Origin: Pyricularia pennisetigena
Taxonomy: Eukaryota > Ascomycota > Sordariomycetes > Magnaporthales > Pyriculariaceae
DNA: 64,000 nucleotides
Reading direction: 5' to 3'
Assembly (NCBI RefSeq): GCF_004337985.1
Contig: NC_043742.1
Coordinates: 6,280,389 to 6,344,388 of the forward strand
In this document: in pieces, positions 26,034 to 37,674 of the stretch
Layout: each line of letters begins with the position of its first letter
How positions within the stretch are numbered: position 1 is the first letter of the stretch
The notes under the pieces: generated by a model
The model's input: the letters and a program-made list of their open reading frames with translations, nothing else
Database searches by the model: none
Told to the model about the DNA's origin: nothing
Program-made: the position numbers and the translations under genes

Positions 26034-29000
26034 CTAATCTCTCTGCTTCTCCATCGTTCTCGTTCGGCTCCTGCTCCTCAGTGAGCTCTTGAAGCTGGAG
26101 AAACTCATTGTCTTGACAAAGGACCTGCCCTCGGGGTCCTCGCTACCCTGCGAGAATGGTCCGCGGACCACGGCGTGCTCGTTAAGGAGGTTGAACTTGC
26201 GCTTGATGAACTTCCAAGCCTCGACGCCGACGACAAACACAATCAGGCCGCCAAACACCAAGCCCCACTCCCAGGTGATGCCGCGGTGCTTGAACACGTT
26301 GGTGTTCAGGCCCGGGATGTACACGGCCAGGAACACGGAGAAGAAGGCAATGACGACGGACCAGAACAGGAACCTGTTCTCGTACACGTCCGCAAAGAAG
26401 GGGAACTTGCTGGTCGAGTCGGGGTTAAGGCGGAACATGGAGCGGCGGAGCGACTTGAACTCCCAGGCAGAGATGAGAATGAGCCACGTCAGCTCGGCAA
26501 AGACGGCGGCACGGGCCTGGAAGACGACGTTGCACTGCTCGGAGTAGGCCGTGTTGCAGTCCGTTCCAAGCTGGCCTCCTCCGACGCCATAGACGATGAT
26601 TACGAATGTCATCAGCGTGCAGACTCCCATGATGAAACCGTAAACCAACATGTCGACAAGGATCTGGTTGGTGAAGACACCGCGCTTGGTAGAGTGCGGG
26701 GGCTTGCGCATAATCTCAGCGTTTGCCTTTTCACGCCCGAGACCAAAGGCCGGGAATGAGGAAGTAAGCATGTTGATCCACAGAATCTGAAGCGGGGAGA
26801 TGGGGAAGACCGAAGTGCCGGATTCATCCTGGAAGCCAAGGCCTGCAATCAACAGGATGACCTCGCCGACGTTGGAAGTCAGCAGGTGGAGGACGAACTT
26901 TTGAATGTTCTCAAACATTCGGCGACCCTCGCGGATGGCGGCGACGATGGAGTTGAACTTGTCATCGGTGAGCACGATCTTGGAGGCGGACTTGGCCACG
27001 TCGGAGCCCGAACCCATGGCAATACCGACGTCGGCGTTGCTCAGGGATGGAGCATCGTTGACGCCGTCACCTGTCATCGCCATGAAGGCTGAACGACGAC
27101 GCAGGGCCTCGATCATTCGCGTCTTGGTGTCAGGAGCGCAGCGAGCGATAACCAGCGGCAGCTCAGGTAGCGCATCGATCTCGGCATCAGTCATCTTGTC
27201 AAAGTCGGTAGCCTTCTGAACGGCAGAGTTGGCAATCTCGGCAGGGAGCACGCCCATGTTGAACGGCAGAATACCGACTTCCTTGGCGATGGCGGCGGCG
27301 GTTGCGGGGTGGTCGCCAGTAAGCATGTGAACCTTGATACCGGCGCTTGAACATTCTCGGATGGCAGGGGTGGTCTCCTTGCGCGGAGGGTCGTAGATAC
27401 CGACCAAGCCGAGGAGCGTGAGGTTGCTCTCGATCTCGCTACGAATGTTGTCGTCGGCCTTTTCCGGATCCTCGGCACCGGCCTTTCCGGGAGCATGCTG
27501 CTGGTGCTTGAACTTGCCATCCCACTTGCGGTACGCAATAGCGAGAACACGCTGACCCTGAGAGGCAAAGTCGTTCATCTGCTCGAGGATCGTTTCCTTG
27601 GCGGCGTCGTTCATCTCCTCGAGGTCATCGCCCTGGCCGAGGTGGCTGCAGAGATCAATCACGCGTTCAACGGCACCCTTGGTGAAGATGAAGCTGTCGT
27701 CGGTGGGAAGACCAAAGTCATTGTCGCCGGGGGCATCGTACACGACACTCATCCTCTTGATGGTGCTGTCAAAGGGGAACTCGGACACCTGTTTCCAACC
27801 CTTGCCCTCCAAAACCTTCTTGCCGCGCTCGAAGCGATGTGCAAATACTTGCAGGGCAATCTCGGTGGGCTCACCAGTAGTCTGCCACTTTTGCTTCTCG
27901 TTATCATAACGGACTGTGGCGAGGTTACAAAGTGCGCCTGCCAGCAGGAACATGCGAAGAGTATCGTTCAGTTCGGCAGGGGCCTCGTCGACTTTCTTGG
28001 GCTTGTTGTCCGCCTGGTTGAGCTTCTCGTCGGGAACGTCAAACTTGAGAGCGCCGGCACTTCGTTCGGCATCGTAATCACGCTTGGGTTCTTCTTGTCC
28101 AGGCTTCTTCTCGGCGTACGTGACCTTGCCAACGGTAGGGTCGCTGGGGTCCATCGAGTCGCGGACAGTGTAAATCTTGCTGGCAGGTAGCCAAACCTTC
28201 TTGACAATCATGGCGCCTTGAGTGAGAGTACCTGTCTTGTCGGAGCAAATGTTGGTGACGCCACCAAGGGCTTCGAGTGCGGAAAGATCACTAACAGAGG
28301 GTAAACTATTAGCATCCAGTTCGATCCGAGGGTCGGATTCCTTGGCAACAGCACCACGAAGTGTCCAGAATAATCTACTGCCGTGAATTTGACTTACCGA
28401 ACGACGACATTGGCCTTGCGCATGACACGGGTGGCCTGTACCATTGTAATGGTAAGGACGGCGACCAGAGACTCGGGGATGATGGCAATACCGGTTGAGA
28501 TGGCGTAAATGACGATCTCGTGGCTGATCTGAAACCGGTTGACTCCAAACACGATCACAGCCAGAATCAATGCGCAGCCGAAAAGAACGTATGCGAGCGA
28601 GGCCAACTTCCTCTGGAGAGGAGTGCCCTCAGTGAGACCGAGGAACTTGCCGAGGAAATCGTACACGCGCTTGAAGAGACCAACAACGGGCTGACGTTTG
28701 CCGTACTTCCTCCAGTTCATGGAACGACCGGCCTTGGGCTTCTTGCGAGTCGAAGCGGCGATCTTACCAACCTCGGTCTGCATTCCAGTCTCGATAACAA
28801 TACCACGGCCACGGCCCTTGCGCACAACAGTGGTCGCATATGCGATGTTGACACGATCGCCAATGCCCACCTCCTCGTCCCTCTCAGCCAACTTATCGGA
28901 GCCGGGCACTGTAATGGAGTTTTCAACGATTTTGTCGACAGGCATAGATTCGCCGGTAAGCGACTGCTCGTCGCAAGACAGGTTCATGACTTCAAAAAGG

Positions 29001-29640
29001 CGGAGATCGGCGGGAACGGTATCTCCAGTCTTCAAGATGCAAATGTCACCGGGAACGACCTCAGCACTAGGGTTGGCGAAAAAGGGCAAAGAGGTTAGCA
29101 ACTAGTCTACTGGTTGAACAGTCCTGAATGTGAACAGGGTTAAAGGGACTTACTTGGGAATGACCTGAGTTTTGCCGTCTCGCAGAATGGTAGCACTAGG
29201 AGATGACAATGCTCGTAGCGCATCCATCTTCTTCTCGGCGCGATACTCCTGTACGAAACCAATGGACACATTGAGCACAATGACGGCCGCCAAAACGGCG
29301 CCTTCAATGTAGTCAGAGATACCAAATGACAAAGCCATGGCAAATATAAGAACCTTTGTGGGGCCAAGTCAGCTACACATGTATTTTTCCCTATTTTCTG
29401 AGACTGGAACTGAGGCTGAACGGTCAAACATACCAGAACCATCGCATTAAACAACTGCTTCAGGAAAATAGTGTACCACGGAATGGCACCACCTGCATCG
29501 AGCTCATTGGGAGGATACTCCTCCTGGAGCTTCTGAACCTGCGCCGACGTGAGACCCTTGTCGATATCGGTGTTAAGCTTAGCCGCAACCTCCTCCGTCG
29601 GGAGGAGGAAGGGATGTCGCTCGAACTTAGATTCGGGCAT
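26034..29640 (-). CDS. ENA-type (P-type IID) Na+/K+-exporting ATPase
   Basis: Four exons, 29434-29640, 29154-29353, 28398-29066 and 26034-28290, encode 1110 residues, close to the usual length for fungal ENA pumps. The introns are 80, 87 and 107 nt. The order is a cation-ATPase N-domain, paired membrane helices, the actuator motif LTGES, membrane helix 4 with IPESLVAVL, the phosphorylation loop ICSDKTGTLT with aspartyl-phosphate D376, the nucleotide-binding segment, MTGDGVNDAPSL, and six C-terminal helices. The short N-terminus and the helix-4 sequence fit group IID rather than SERCA or PMR1 calcium pumps. ENA pumps export Na+ or K+ at the plasma membrane and matter at alkaline pH, where a proton antiporter has no gradient to use. 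The upstream DNA is dense in PacC-type hexamers, which fits alkaline induction. Transport specificity (Na+ against K+) cannot be read from sequence. Confidence 0.93.
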
Positions 29641-29825
29641 GGTTGCGCCTCATAACAGGGATTTAGGAGGAGAGGACAAGATTCGGAAGGTACTTCAATG
29701 TCCCATTGACGTGCAGCTCATGGGCCGCTGACTGTAGAAGCGAAGCTCCAAGAGTGCTCGCGCAGGTCTATTGATACAAGTTCTCTTGATCTGCTTGTGT
29801 TTAGCAGAAACCAGAACTCTTCCTT

Positions 29826-29863
29826 GTCGTCGTCGTCGTCGTCGTCAAGTCAAGTCAAGTCAA
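29826..29863. repeat. compound GTC and AAGTC microsatellite in the ENA leader
   Basis: Seven GTC units are followed directly by three to four AAGTC units. It lies about 190 nt upstream of the ENA start codon, probably within its leader or core promoter. Such repeats vary in length between strains. Confidence 0.85.
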
Positions 29864-29967
29864 AACGGAGATTTCCGATCTGAAAATTCCAATGGCTAAA
29901 CGAAAACCTCGAAAAGAATGACGCAGGTTCCAAGAATCTGGGGACCAGTGGGTTATAAAGGAACATT

Positions 29968-31471
29968 GCCAAGAAATCAAAGAGGAAAAAAACGCAAAAG
30001 CCAAAACCCCAAGACGTCGAAAGCATGCCGAGCCCGTCTTCGCCCATGTTGGCTGCCGTTGTACTGTAATGTAGGTGACATCAAGCATCAGAGGATGTAC
30101 CAAGTCGCCAAGACAGCCAAGGGCTTGGGAGGAGTGAGCTTACAGGACATCGATAAACATAGTTGCGTCGTTGGGCCGTGGTGAGATGCAGCCGCGTACT
30201 CCAATTGGGCGCATTCCGTCATTCCTCCTACCTAAATGCCTGTCGCTGGCACACTTGCGGCTCCATCGGACCCACTTCAAGTATTCACGCCAAGTACCTT
30301 GGCGGCGGCGTGCTGCAAATTTGATGAACACGACCCCCACAGCACTTGGAGAATTGCTCGCCGTTTTTGCCGAAGACAACAAAATTTTCTACTTTTGTGC
30401 CGTTGAGGCTTATGAAACTTTACTTTTGGTACTGAGAACACATACTTTGCTTCTTTTGTTGTTGCCATTCGATGTCACGAGACCATTCCTATGAATTAGG
30501 TGTTAGGGTCTATTGTTCTGGAATGCTGCTTTAGTGTATGGACCGGGCCAGTCGGTGAACCTCTTTGGCGAAAACGCCAGGGAAAGCTAAAGAACTGAAA
30601 AAAAAGAAGAAAAAAAAACACGACCCTTAATGCCTTAATGCGTAACCTTGATAATCTAGCCCACTGGCATGGCTCCTGGGGCGATCTTGTTGCTTGGCGT
30701 ACACTCCAGCCAAGTCACAAGACAATCATTAAAACCGACGGCTTGCTTGAGCCGGGCAGGGAGTACTTGGCAGTCCCCAAACAGCTTGCCAGCCAAGTCA
30801 GATTCTTAGATTGGAGCGATATGAGACCCTTTATCCGGGCTCCCTGTGAAAATTGGAATCTTTTTTGTTGTCATTTTGCCGGTTTGGCAATTTTCATGGC
30901 TTGTCTGTCCACGATATATCGCAAAAAAAGATAGCGTTGAGCCCCGACACTAACTCGATATTCGGCGGCAGAAACCTCCGGAGACCGCACGGTGGATGTT
31001 AATCTACGGCAGGCACACCGTTCCGGTTGGACAGTGCGTCAGACAAAGAAGCAACCCCAGTGCGCCCAATAGCCCTTGGCACTGTTCAGCTGGAAGAGTG
31101 TTCTCCAGCGGGCAAATATGTCATCTCATTAAGGTAACTTTCCCAATGTTCAACAGATGGTTCCGATGATTATTTGAGCCCCCAAAGAACCCTTACATGA
31201 CCATCTTGGTTCCTCATATGGACCTCTCCCCTCATGTATGAGCACGTCAGAATTTCATAAAGCCTGAAAAAATGGATTGCTACAGTACACCTCTCGGCTA
31301 CATGCAACCCTCATCGTCCGTCGTCATCAATTCTATCTTTAAATCGTACCATGTGTAAAACTCAGCAGTTTTAGGTTCCACATTGCCAAGAGCCAAGAGG
31401 CGCTGACTCCACGCGGACGCCTCCGAGGAGGCGAGACAGAAGAAACTCGTGGAAACACTCAAAAGGCCAAG
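29968..31471. promoter_or_regulatory. cluster of PacC-type GCCARG hexamers upstream of the ENA ATPase
   Basis: GCCAAG or its complement CTTGGC starts at 29968, 30107, 30116, 30289, 30298, 30693, 30709, 30766, 30792, 31075, 31385, 31392 and 31466, and GCCAGG at 30576. That is fourteen GCCARG matches in 1.5 kb on both strands. GCCAAG alone would occur less than once in this length by chance, and a rough count gives fewer than one per kb in the first 8 kb of the window. GCCARG is the published PacC (Rim101 family) site, and ENA genes are known alkaline-response targets. Binding here is inferred. The nearest matches lie 330 nt upstream of the start codon. Confidence 0.5.
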
Positions 31472-33508
31472 GTGGGTTTACCTTAGACGCCGGCAAATGA
31501 ACCATGTCTTCGCAGCCTTTGCAATCGCTGGGCACTCTTGACTCTCTCTAGGCGCCTCGTTCCCGTTACAAGCCTTTTTTTCACCGACCTCCACTGGCTT
31601 CTAGACTTGGTGGTTGATATTACATATGCATCGCCGCATCAGCTTGAGGAAATCACAGAAGAAAAAATTACCTGCAAAGTCAGCTACCTGGCGAAGGACT
31701 GCTGGGGGATAAACGAGTCCTCGTGACTACTTGTTGGCCTGCAAACTGTGGGCATATTTTATTGGTTAAGTAGTACACGCTGAAAATCCCGTCAATGTCC
31801 CGCTTTGCCTGTGATCAACCTTTCCTTTATTTGTACCATGTAAATAAAGTACTACGCGCGGGGTAAATGCGCCAGGACGTGAGTAACGCAACCATAACCT
31901 CGCATGCCTTGAATATTACTCGGGAAGCCTAGCTCAGGTGACCGCCACAATAATGAGCTATGCCATACCCAGGATATTGGGTTTATTGGGACTGAAATGT
32001 AGATCTTCATGTTTTGTACTGTTTGAAGAATTTTAACCCACAAGCACATCTGATAGCCTTTTCATCAAAACCAAGTATCAAGGATATACCTGCGTTAGCT
32101 CTGGTAGCGCTAAACTCCCTTCTTCGATGTGACGTGGCGCAAGTGTAAGTTGTGCACCTTTAGCAATGGAGTCTCCCTGGGAATATAGAGACTTGCATGC
32201 GAATGTCTCGAGTCGGGGAGCTCTCGACGTCATAGTTCCTTGACGTACAATCGGAAATCATTATCAGCTTGCTCTGGTGATATCATATATGCCTTATCTA
32301 CACATGAATCAAGTACTCGTTGCGCATTCGAAACCAAGCTTACAGTCCATGCAGGTGTGATATCCCCCACATTCACACATGGGCCAGCTGCTAATGAACT
32401 GCACCCGGAGTGGCCCAATTACTCAAACACGTGCGTTATGAACTGAGTTTAAAGCTACGTGCCTCTAGTTTTTTCTAGTTATGCGTGTATGGCTATGGCA
32501 TGCAGGAGAATGGCGAGCATGGCCAATCGGTAGAGAAAGTTGAGGCAAACATCTTTTTCGGTACGAGACCTATCTGAGCTGATGCGGTGCAGGGTAAGTG
32601 GGATTCAAGGCTACCTAGAGAGACAGGCGTGTTCCCCGCAATTGGCAATTGACGAATGCACGCAATCCTTCCCCAGAGAGCAGATCTGGCGACCGGACCT
32701 TAAGAACAACCCATGAGCCGGGAAGCCTGCTAGGGTGGGTGCTGCTGAAAAAAGCGGGGTTTTGTGCTTCCCTCGTCTGCCTTTCGAGCTTGCCCGCCGC
32801 CATCCCACTTCATCCCTATTTCTTCAACCCTTTTGCGATCATAGACAGTTAAAAATGCTTTTATTGTCGATGTTTGCTTCTCAGAGTAAATAACAGCTTA
32901 TTGCCTCCATGAGATAAGACTGACTGCCTCTAATAATTACATGAGCCCTCGACTGTGTGGGGTGAATGTTCTGTCGGTACTTGTCGCCACGACAGTGAGA
33001 GACCCGTCCAGCCGCCTTGATACTAAATGGTGATGAATACGGTCTGGACTCAGGTCCGCTTGGTGGAGGACTCGATGGAATCCGACTGGGGATGTGGTTG
33101 GTTGTTTCAACGGCTTTTACTCGATGTCATCCCGTAGTAACTTCTTAACCGACCCGCCGGCTTGTAAACGCTCGTCATGGTGAGCGGGGACATGAGGCTA
33201 GACCTACTGTTTCTGTTGCTGATTGGCGCGCCATTTCTATGTGTGCGACGTGCATCTCGGAAGTAGCATCAACATTGTTCCTTCCAACCTCCGTTGTATT
33301 CGAGCTCGAGACCTCCGCTCTGTTCCTTGAATAGCCTTTCTTGAACCGTTTCAAAGCTATCCTCTTTCCATCGACCATTCGTCAAGCTTTCGAATAGTAT
33401 TTTGCCTTATTTCAGGTTTTAAATCCAGGGCGCAGAGCGCATTTTTATCCACACAGCTGTACCTAACAGTTATTACCGCGCTACTCCATTCGGTAGAATT
33501 ACGTCACC

Positions 33509-34489
33509 ATGGCCAGTGAAGCTCCTGCCGGTAAGCTCCTCCAGCTCTGATCCCCCGCGCATCAATTGCCCATCAATCAGGACAGGCGCAATGTCTACCT
33601 CAACTAGCATACGACCTTTGTCATTTTCATGATATGATAGACATGTGGACGGATGTTGGGGCAATGCGCTCAGGACATTTTTATGACCCTAGATACCCCT
33701 GGGTTATCGCCGGGCGCAGCTCGGAGCTCCCATAAGCTTCGAATGCAGACCGGTTGAGAAGACTACTAACAATGCTCTTCTGCGAACATAGCTACAACGT
33801 CTATTACCGAAACTAGAGCTCCAGAAAAGCCACCTGCTGACCCTATCACCGACTCTGCGACAGCAGGCGACAAAGAGAGCGACCCAGCCACCAAGGATAA
33901 TGGCACGGCCGCGGCAACATCCACAACTCCAGCTCCTGTCGTCGACACAGAAGACAAGACCAAGCCAGAGGCAACAGATGCACCAAAGGAACCAACCGAA
34001 ACTTCTGTAACCAAAGAGGGTGCAAAACAAACACCAGCTGCAACGGTCGATAGTACCTCGAAGCCTACAATTGGCATTGCATCTGCCGTTGCCTCGGCGG
34101 TTCCAGCAGCGCCGGCGCAGCTCCCAGTTCCGGGTCCTGTAACCGAACCCTCATCCGCCCCAGAAACAGCCAAGGCGGCAACTAACGGCACTGCCCTCAC
34201 TGAGACGGTCGAGACTGAGAATGACGACGCCAAAGCCGGCGACAAGCGACCAGCCGAGGAGCCAACGGCTGGGGAAAAGTCTGATGGACCTGTTACAAAG
34301 GTCAAAGATGCAGTCAAAAAGGCAGTTGAGCCACTTGCAAAGAAAATAAAGACAGACGACAAGGTTGAGCAGGCTGAGCCGGAAAATGGTACTAACGGCG
34401 TCAAGCGAGGCAAGTCGAAACGTGAGAAGAAACCGGCGGCGCCCGTGGGAAGGACCGAACGTAAAACGAGAAGTCAGGGGCCTTTGTGA
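33509..34489 (+). CDS. disordered Ala/Thr/Pro/Glu/Lys-rich protein with a basic C-terminus
   Basis: Two exons, 33509-33530 and 33792-34489, encode 239 residues. The ATG sits in a strong context (CACCATGG). The 261-nt intron begins GTAAGC and ends CATAG, with CTACTAACA about 30 nt before the acceptor as branch point. The split codon G|CT restores an open frame of over 230 codons that has no ATG near its own beginning. The protein is low-complexity, rich in Ala, Thr, Pro, Glu and Lys, without membrane segments. It ends in a basic stretch (KRGKSKREKK, then GRTERKTRSQG) that could serve nuclear import or nucleic-acid binding. I do not recognise a family. The donor-like GTGAGT overlapping the stop leaves room for a further 3' exon, but none is convincing. 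Confidence 0.65.
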
Positions 34490-35166
34490 GTGTTTCAGGC
34501 AGAAAGTCCTTGTGTGTTTATAATATCGCAGTATGAAGCGATGATTGCCGCCGACCAGTCTTATTTCGGCGGATATATACTTGGCTACCTAGGTTGCCCG
34601 TGGTCATCCCCATTTCAAGGAATTGTCTTATCTTTCCTTAATTTCGAGGCGGTTTCTATTTTCGGCAGTTTGTCAGAAAAGAATTGTCTTTTTTTATTTA
34701 TTTTTTTCTGAGGTCAACAGTTTTTTTTTCCCTCTCCATTCTGATGCCCCCGTTCGAGGGCGCGTATTTATCTGGATTCCTCAATTTCGCATGTCTATTG
34801 TTCCAATGAACTTATTGCCGTTGGTTTCTTGATTCGCCTGCTTCTAGTTCTCAAGGTTAGCATATGTATATAAAGGAACACACGCAAGGCGTGTCCACCT
34901 CCAAGCAATCGAATCATTAGTGCATCCTAAGCCAGGCGCAACGGAAAATAGCCATTGAAAATTTAGTAACCATAACGATCATTTAAGCCACCTGGAGCGG
35001 GTAGAAATTTTTCCAGTAAATGGTTTCGCGAGGCAAGTCCCTAGTGGTTTGTGACTAGTCTAGTCGCGGATATAAAATTCTGTGATCCAAGCTTGGTATG
35101 TGTTCAGCCCATCGCCGCTAACTGCTTGCTCTTACTGTAGTGATCGCCGGGCGGAAGGTCCCTTCG

Positions 35167-35197
<31 letters not shown>

Positions 35198-37674
35198 ACT
35201 GTCGATCACCGATCAGCGCCCCGTAAACAATGTCACGGCCTTATTGGCATGGTTCGAACTGGTGCGGCCTGGGCCGGGCGGTACCGACGTTCTTACACAT
35301 GGTACTAAAGTGCAGACAGCGAGCATTCCAAGATGTGGCGGATGGTGTGTTGAATCGGAACGCTTCAGCGTTTGCGAATTTAGTGCAGCATGCTGCATAC
35401 GTAGGTAGACTTACTAGCTACGATGAGGGATGCACAATAGCAAGGACAGGGTAAGGTAAGATACCTCGGTTTGCGCAGGCTAGAGTAAAAAAACATCAGG
35501 GTCAAAAAAGCACAGTCTCGTTGTTTTGCCACGCAATCAGGTGGGATCAAAATATTGACGCAACCAGCCCCTCCTCTCGCTCAAGCCGTGGCCTGGTAGC
35601 CGCTCTAGTCATTGGTGGCTTGCAAAACGGCGGCTCCTGGGCAGAACGATAAGAAGCTTGGATGTTTGCGGTCCGACAGCGCGCCAACTTCTTTTTGCAC
35701 ATGCCTTTCAGCGAGGATCACGCTTGAAGAAGAGTGAACCAGCAATCACCTGCTAGAGCTAAGACTAGACATAAACCTGAACCATGGCGGTAGTGTCCGG
35801 GCGGGCACATCCATTGTATACGTAGTAGGAGGGTGCACGTTTGCATTAAAAACATCAGATGGCATCCTTATCACCTGTTGTGTTGACTGACTTGATCGGG
35901 TCCGTGGGATATGCATGGTAATTACCACAGGACCGTCTGCCGCAATGGCAAACCAAATCTGATAGGCATTGACCTGGTTAATGACAAACGGGGATTTTGC
36001 TGCTGACAGCGTTTCGCGAATTCCCAACACCCTGGAACGGGGTCCCTTAATTCATGTTATTATAAGGTGCCGTCTGCAAGGCACAAACACTGCATTCAAG
36101 GTTTTTATGATGGACAGAACATGGGCGGATAGGGAGGGAAAAAAAAAGTCGACCCTCGCCTCGCTTAGCAGCAAGCCTTGGCCCAGGAATGGATCAACCT
36201 ATGAATCGAACAATTGGATTAAAAACTGGCAAAATGCGGGCGTGCCAACTGTACAAATGCAGGGTGGCACAACAAACAGAAGTCTTGACTAGAAAGCTCG
36301 TATTGTGACGCCCCGGAATTTTCCTAATCCGTCCGGCGGCCTTGGTGAAGCCGATAAAAATAGCTGAGCTCGAATTCCATAGGACCGTTCTCCAGAACGA
36401 AGCTGGAACTGCCAAGTGGGAATGGAACCCATGAAAACCCACCCAACAACAAGGACTTGGGAGGCCGCGCGATGGACACCGATCAGCTGCACAGCCGCCA
36501 GAATAACGAGCCGCCCAATAGAATGGACCCGCTCGTCCCTCTGTTTTGCTCGAGGAAAAGTACCCACGGGCAGCACACGACATCTCTTGCAGTGTATTGC
36601 CTGTATTTGCCCTGCGTCATGGCACTGCACGTACCCCACTAGATGCTCTGTCGGTGATCCACTTGGGCCTGCGAAAAAAGAAGAAAAATCCATCGCCCCT
36701 TTTCCGTGCGCCTTTCCCGGAGTTGCTTAATGTGGCGGCAGTACCGAGCAAAATCTGAAAACTGAAAGGCCACCCCATAGGGATCAATTCGTCACGTTTG
36801 ATGTCTTGCTTAGGGTACCTTGTCTTGTTTCGTGCAAAGTAAGCAAAAGAAAGGAAGTGAACGGTCAAGTCCTTTTTGAATTTTTATCTCCCCAGAGGAT
36901 TTTTGTTTTTGGTTTCTGAAATTTCACTCGCTATTTGCATCCCTCAGTACGCGGTGGCGTAGTAATCCAACAAATTCCCGTTACTCACAATCCTTACGGG
37001 CCGCGTTTTACATTGTACTGTAAATTCTGTCCACGCCCACGCCTAGGCCCATAGATAGATCCAGGTATGCATTCGGATAAAGATCTTCCCCCCTTATCGG
37101 GCTTCACCCCAATCCCTGCAATTAACATGGCCGCTTGTAACAACTAACTGACCACCATTTTTGGAACAAAACGTCTTCTCCCTCTAGACCAAGACTACCG
37201 GCTTTATTCACTCGTTTCTTTGTTGGTTTTCGGGGTCTTTGTTGTTCACCATCCACTCGTTTCTGTCCTACAGTACAAGCTTCTCTCTCGTTACTGGCGT
37301 TTCATCATTAGCCTTTTCTTTTGCTTTTGCGATTTTGCGAAAACAACAACAGAGCTCCGGACTCGCCACACCTGTCTCCTACGATACACGGGAAGTCAAC
37401 CGAACCACACGACAACGACAGCGCAACACCATCCTCTTGGGAAAACGGAAGCCGACAAACAGGGTGCGATATTTGTGGTATAATTACACCGGTCGGCATT
37501 GGTTCATCCGAAGAATCCGGGAAGCTTTAAAGTTCGGACCAAAGCCCTCACATCAGATCTCAGTTCACGATTGACTGGCCTCGGCTTGCCACTGAGCCTT
37601 GACCCAGGGCAATCTGTACTATCGCCTGGTTTCGCCTCTCACAGTTGCCCTTCGTGGGCCCAAAGTCGACGGCA
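34490..37674. other. intergenic region before the CSC1-like gene
   Basis: About 3.2 kb without a supportable gene. It contains a poly(A) tract at 35167-35194. Its last 545 nt (37130-37674) have no ATG on the + strand and are C/T-rich, which marks the probable CSC1-like leader. Open frames at 36194-36730 on both strands overlap each other and match nothing I know. Confidence 0.55.
35167..35194. repeat. poly(A) tract, 28 nt
   Basis: Uninterrupted A run of about 28 nt in intergenic DNA. Confidence 0.95.

Larger units (their letters stand above)
29641..33508. other. intergenic region between the divergent ENA ATPase and disordered-protein genes
   Basis: This 3.9 kb separates two genes read away from each other, so both promoters lie in it. 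The left 1.8 kb holds the ENA leader microsatellite and the PacC-type cluster. The right half is more balanced in composition, with few homopolymers. I see no gene; open frames there are under 100 residues and unrecognised. A diverged repeat relic cannot be excluded without a database search. Confidence 0.55.

Noticed and set aside
28520..29098. 192-residue frame antisense to the ENA ATPase
   Set aside because: It is a shadow of the ATPase exon, whose membrane and actuator motifs are unambiguous.
30900..33500. possible repeat-induced point mutation relic
   Set aside because: I saw no marked TA enrichment or paired copy; dinucleotide ratios would need to be computed.
35251..35262. tRNA B-box-like GGTTCGAAC
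   Set aside because: No A-box at the right distance and no cloverleaf could be folded by eye.
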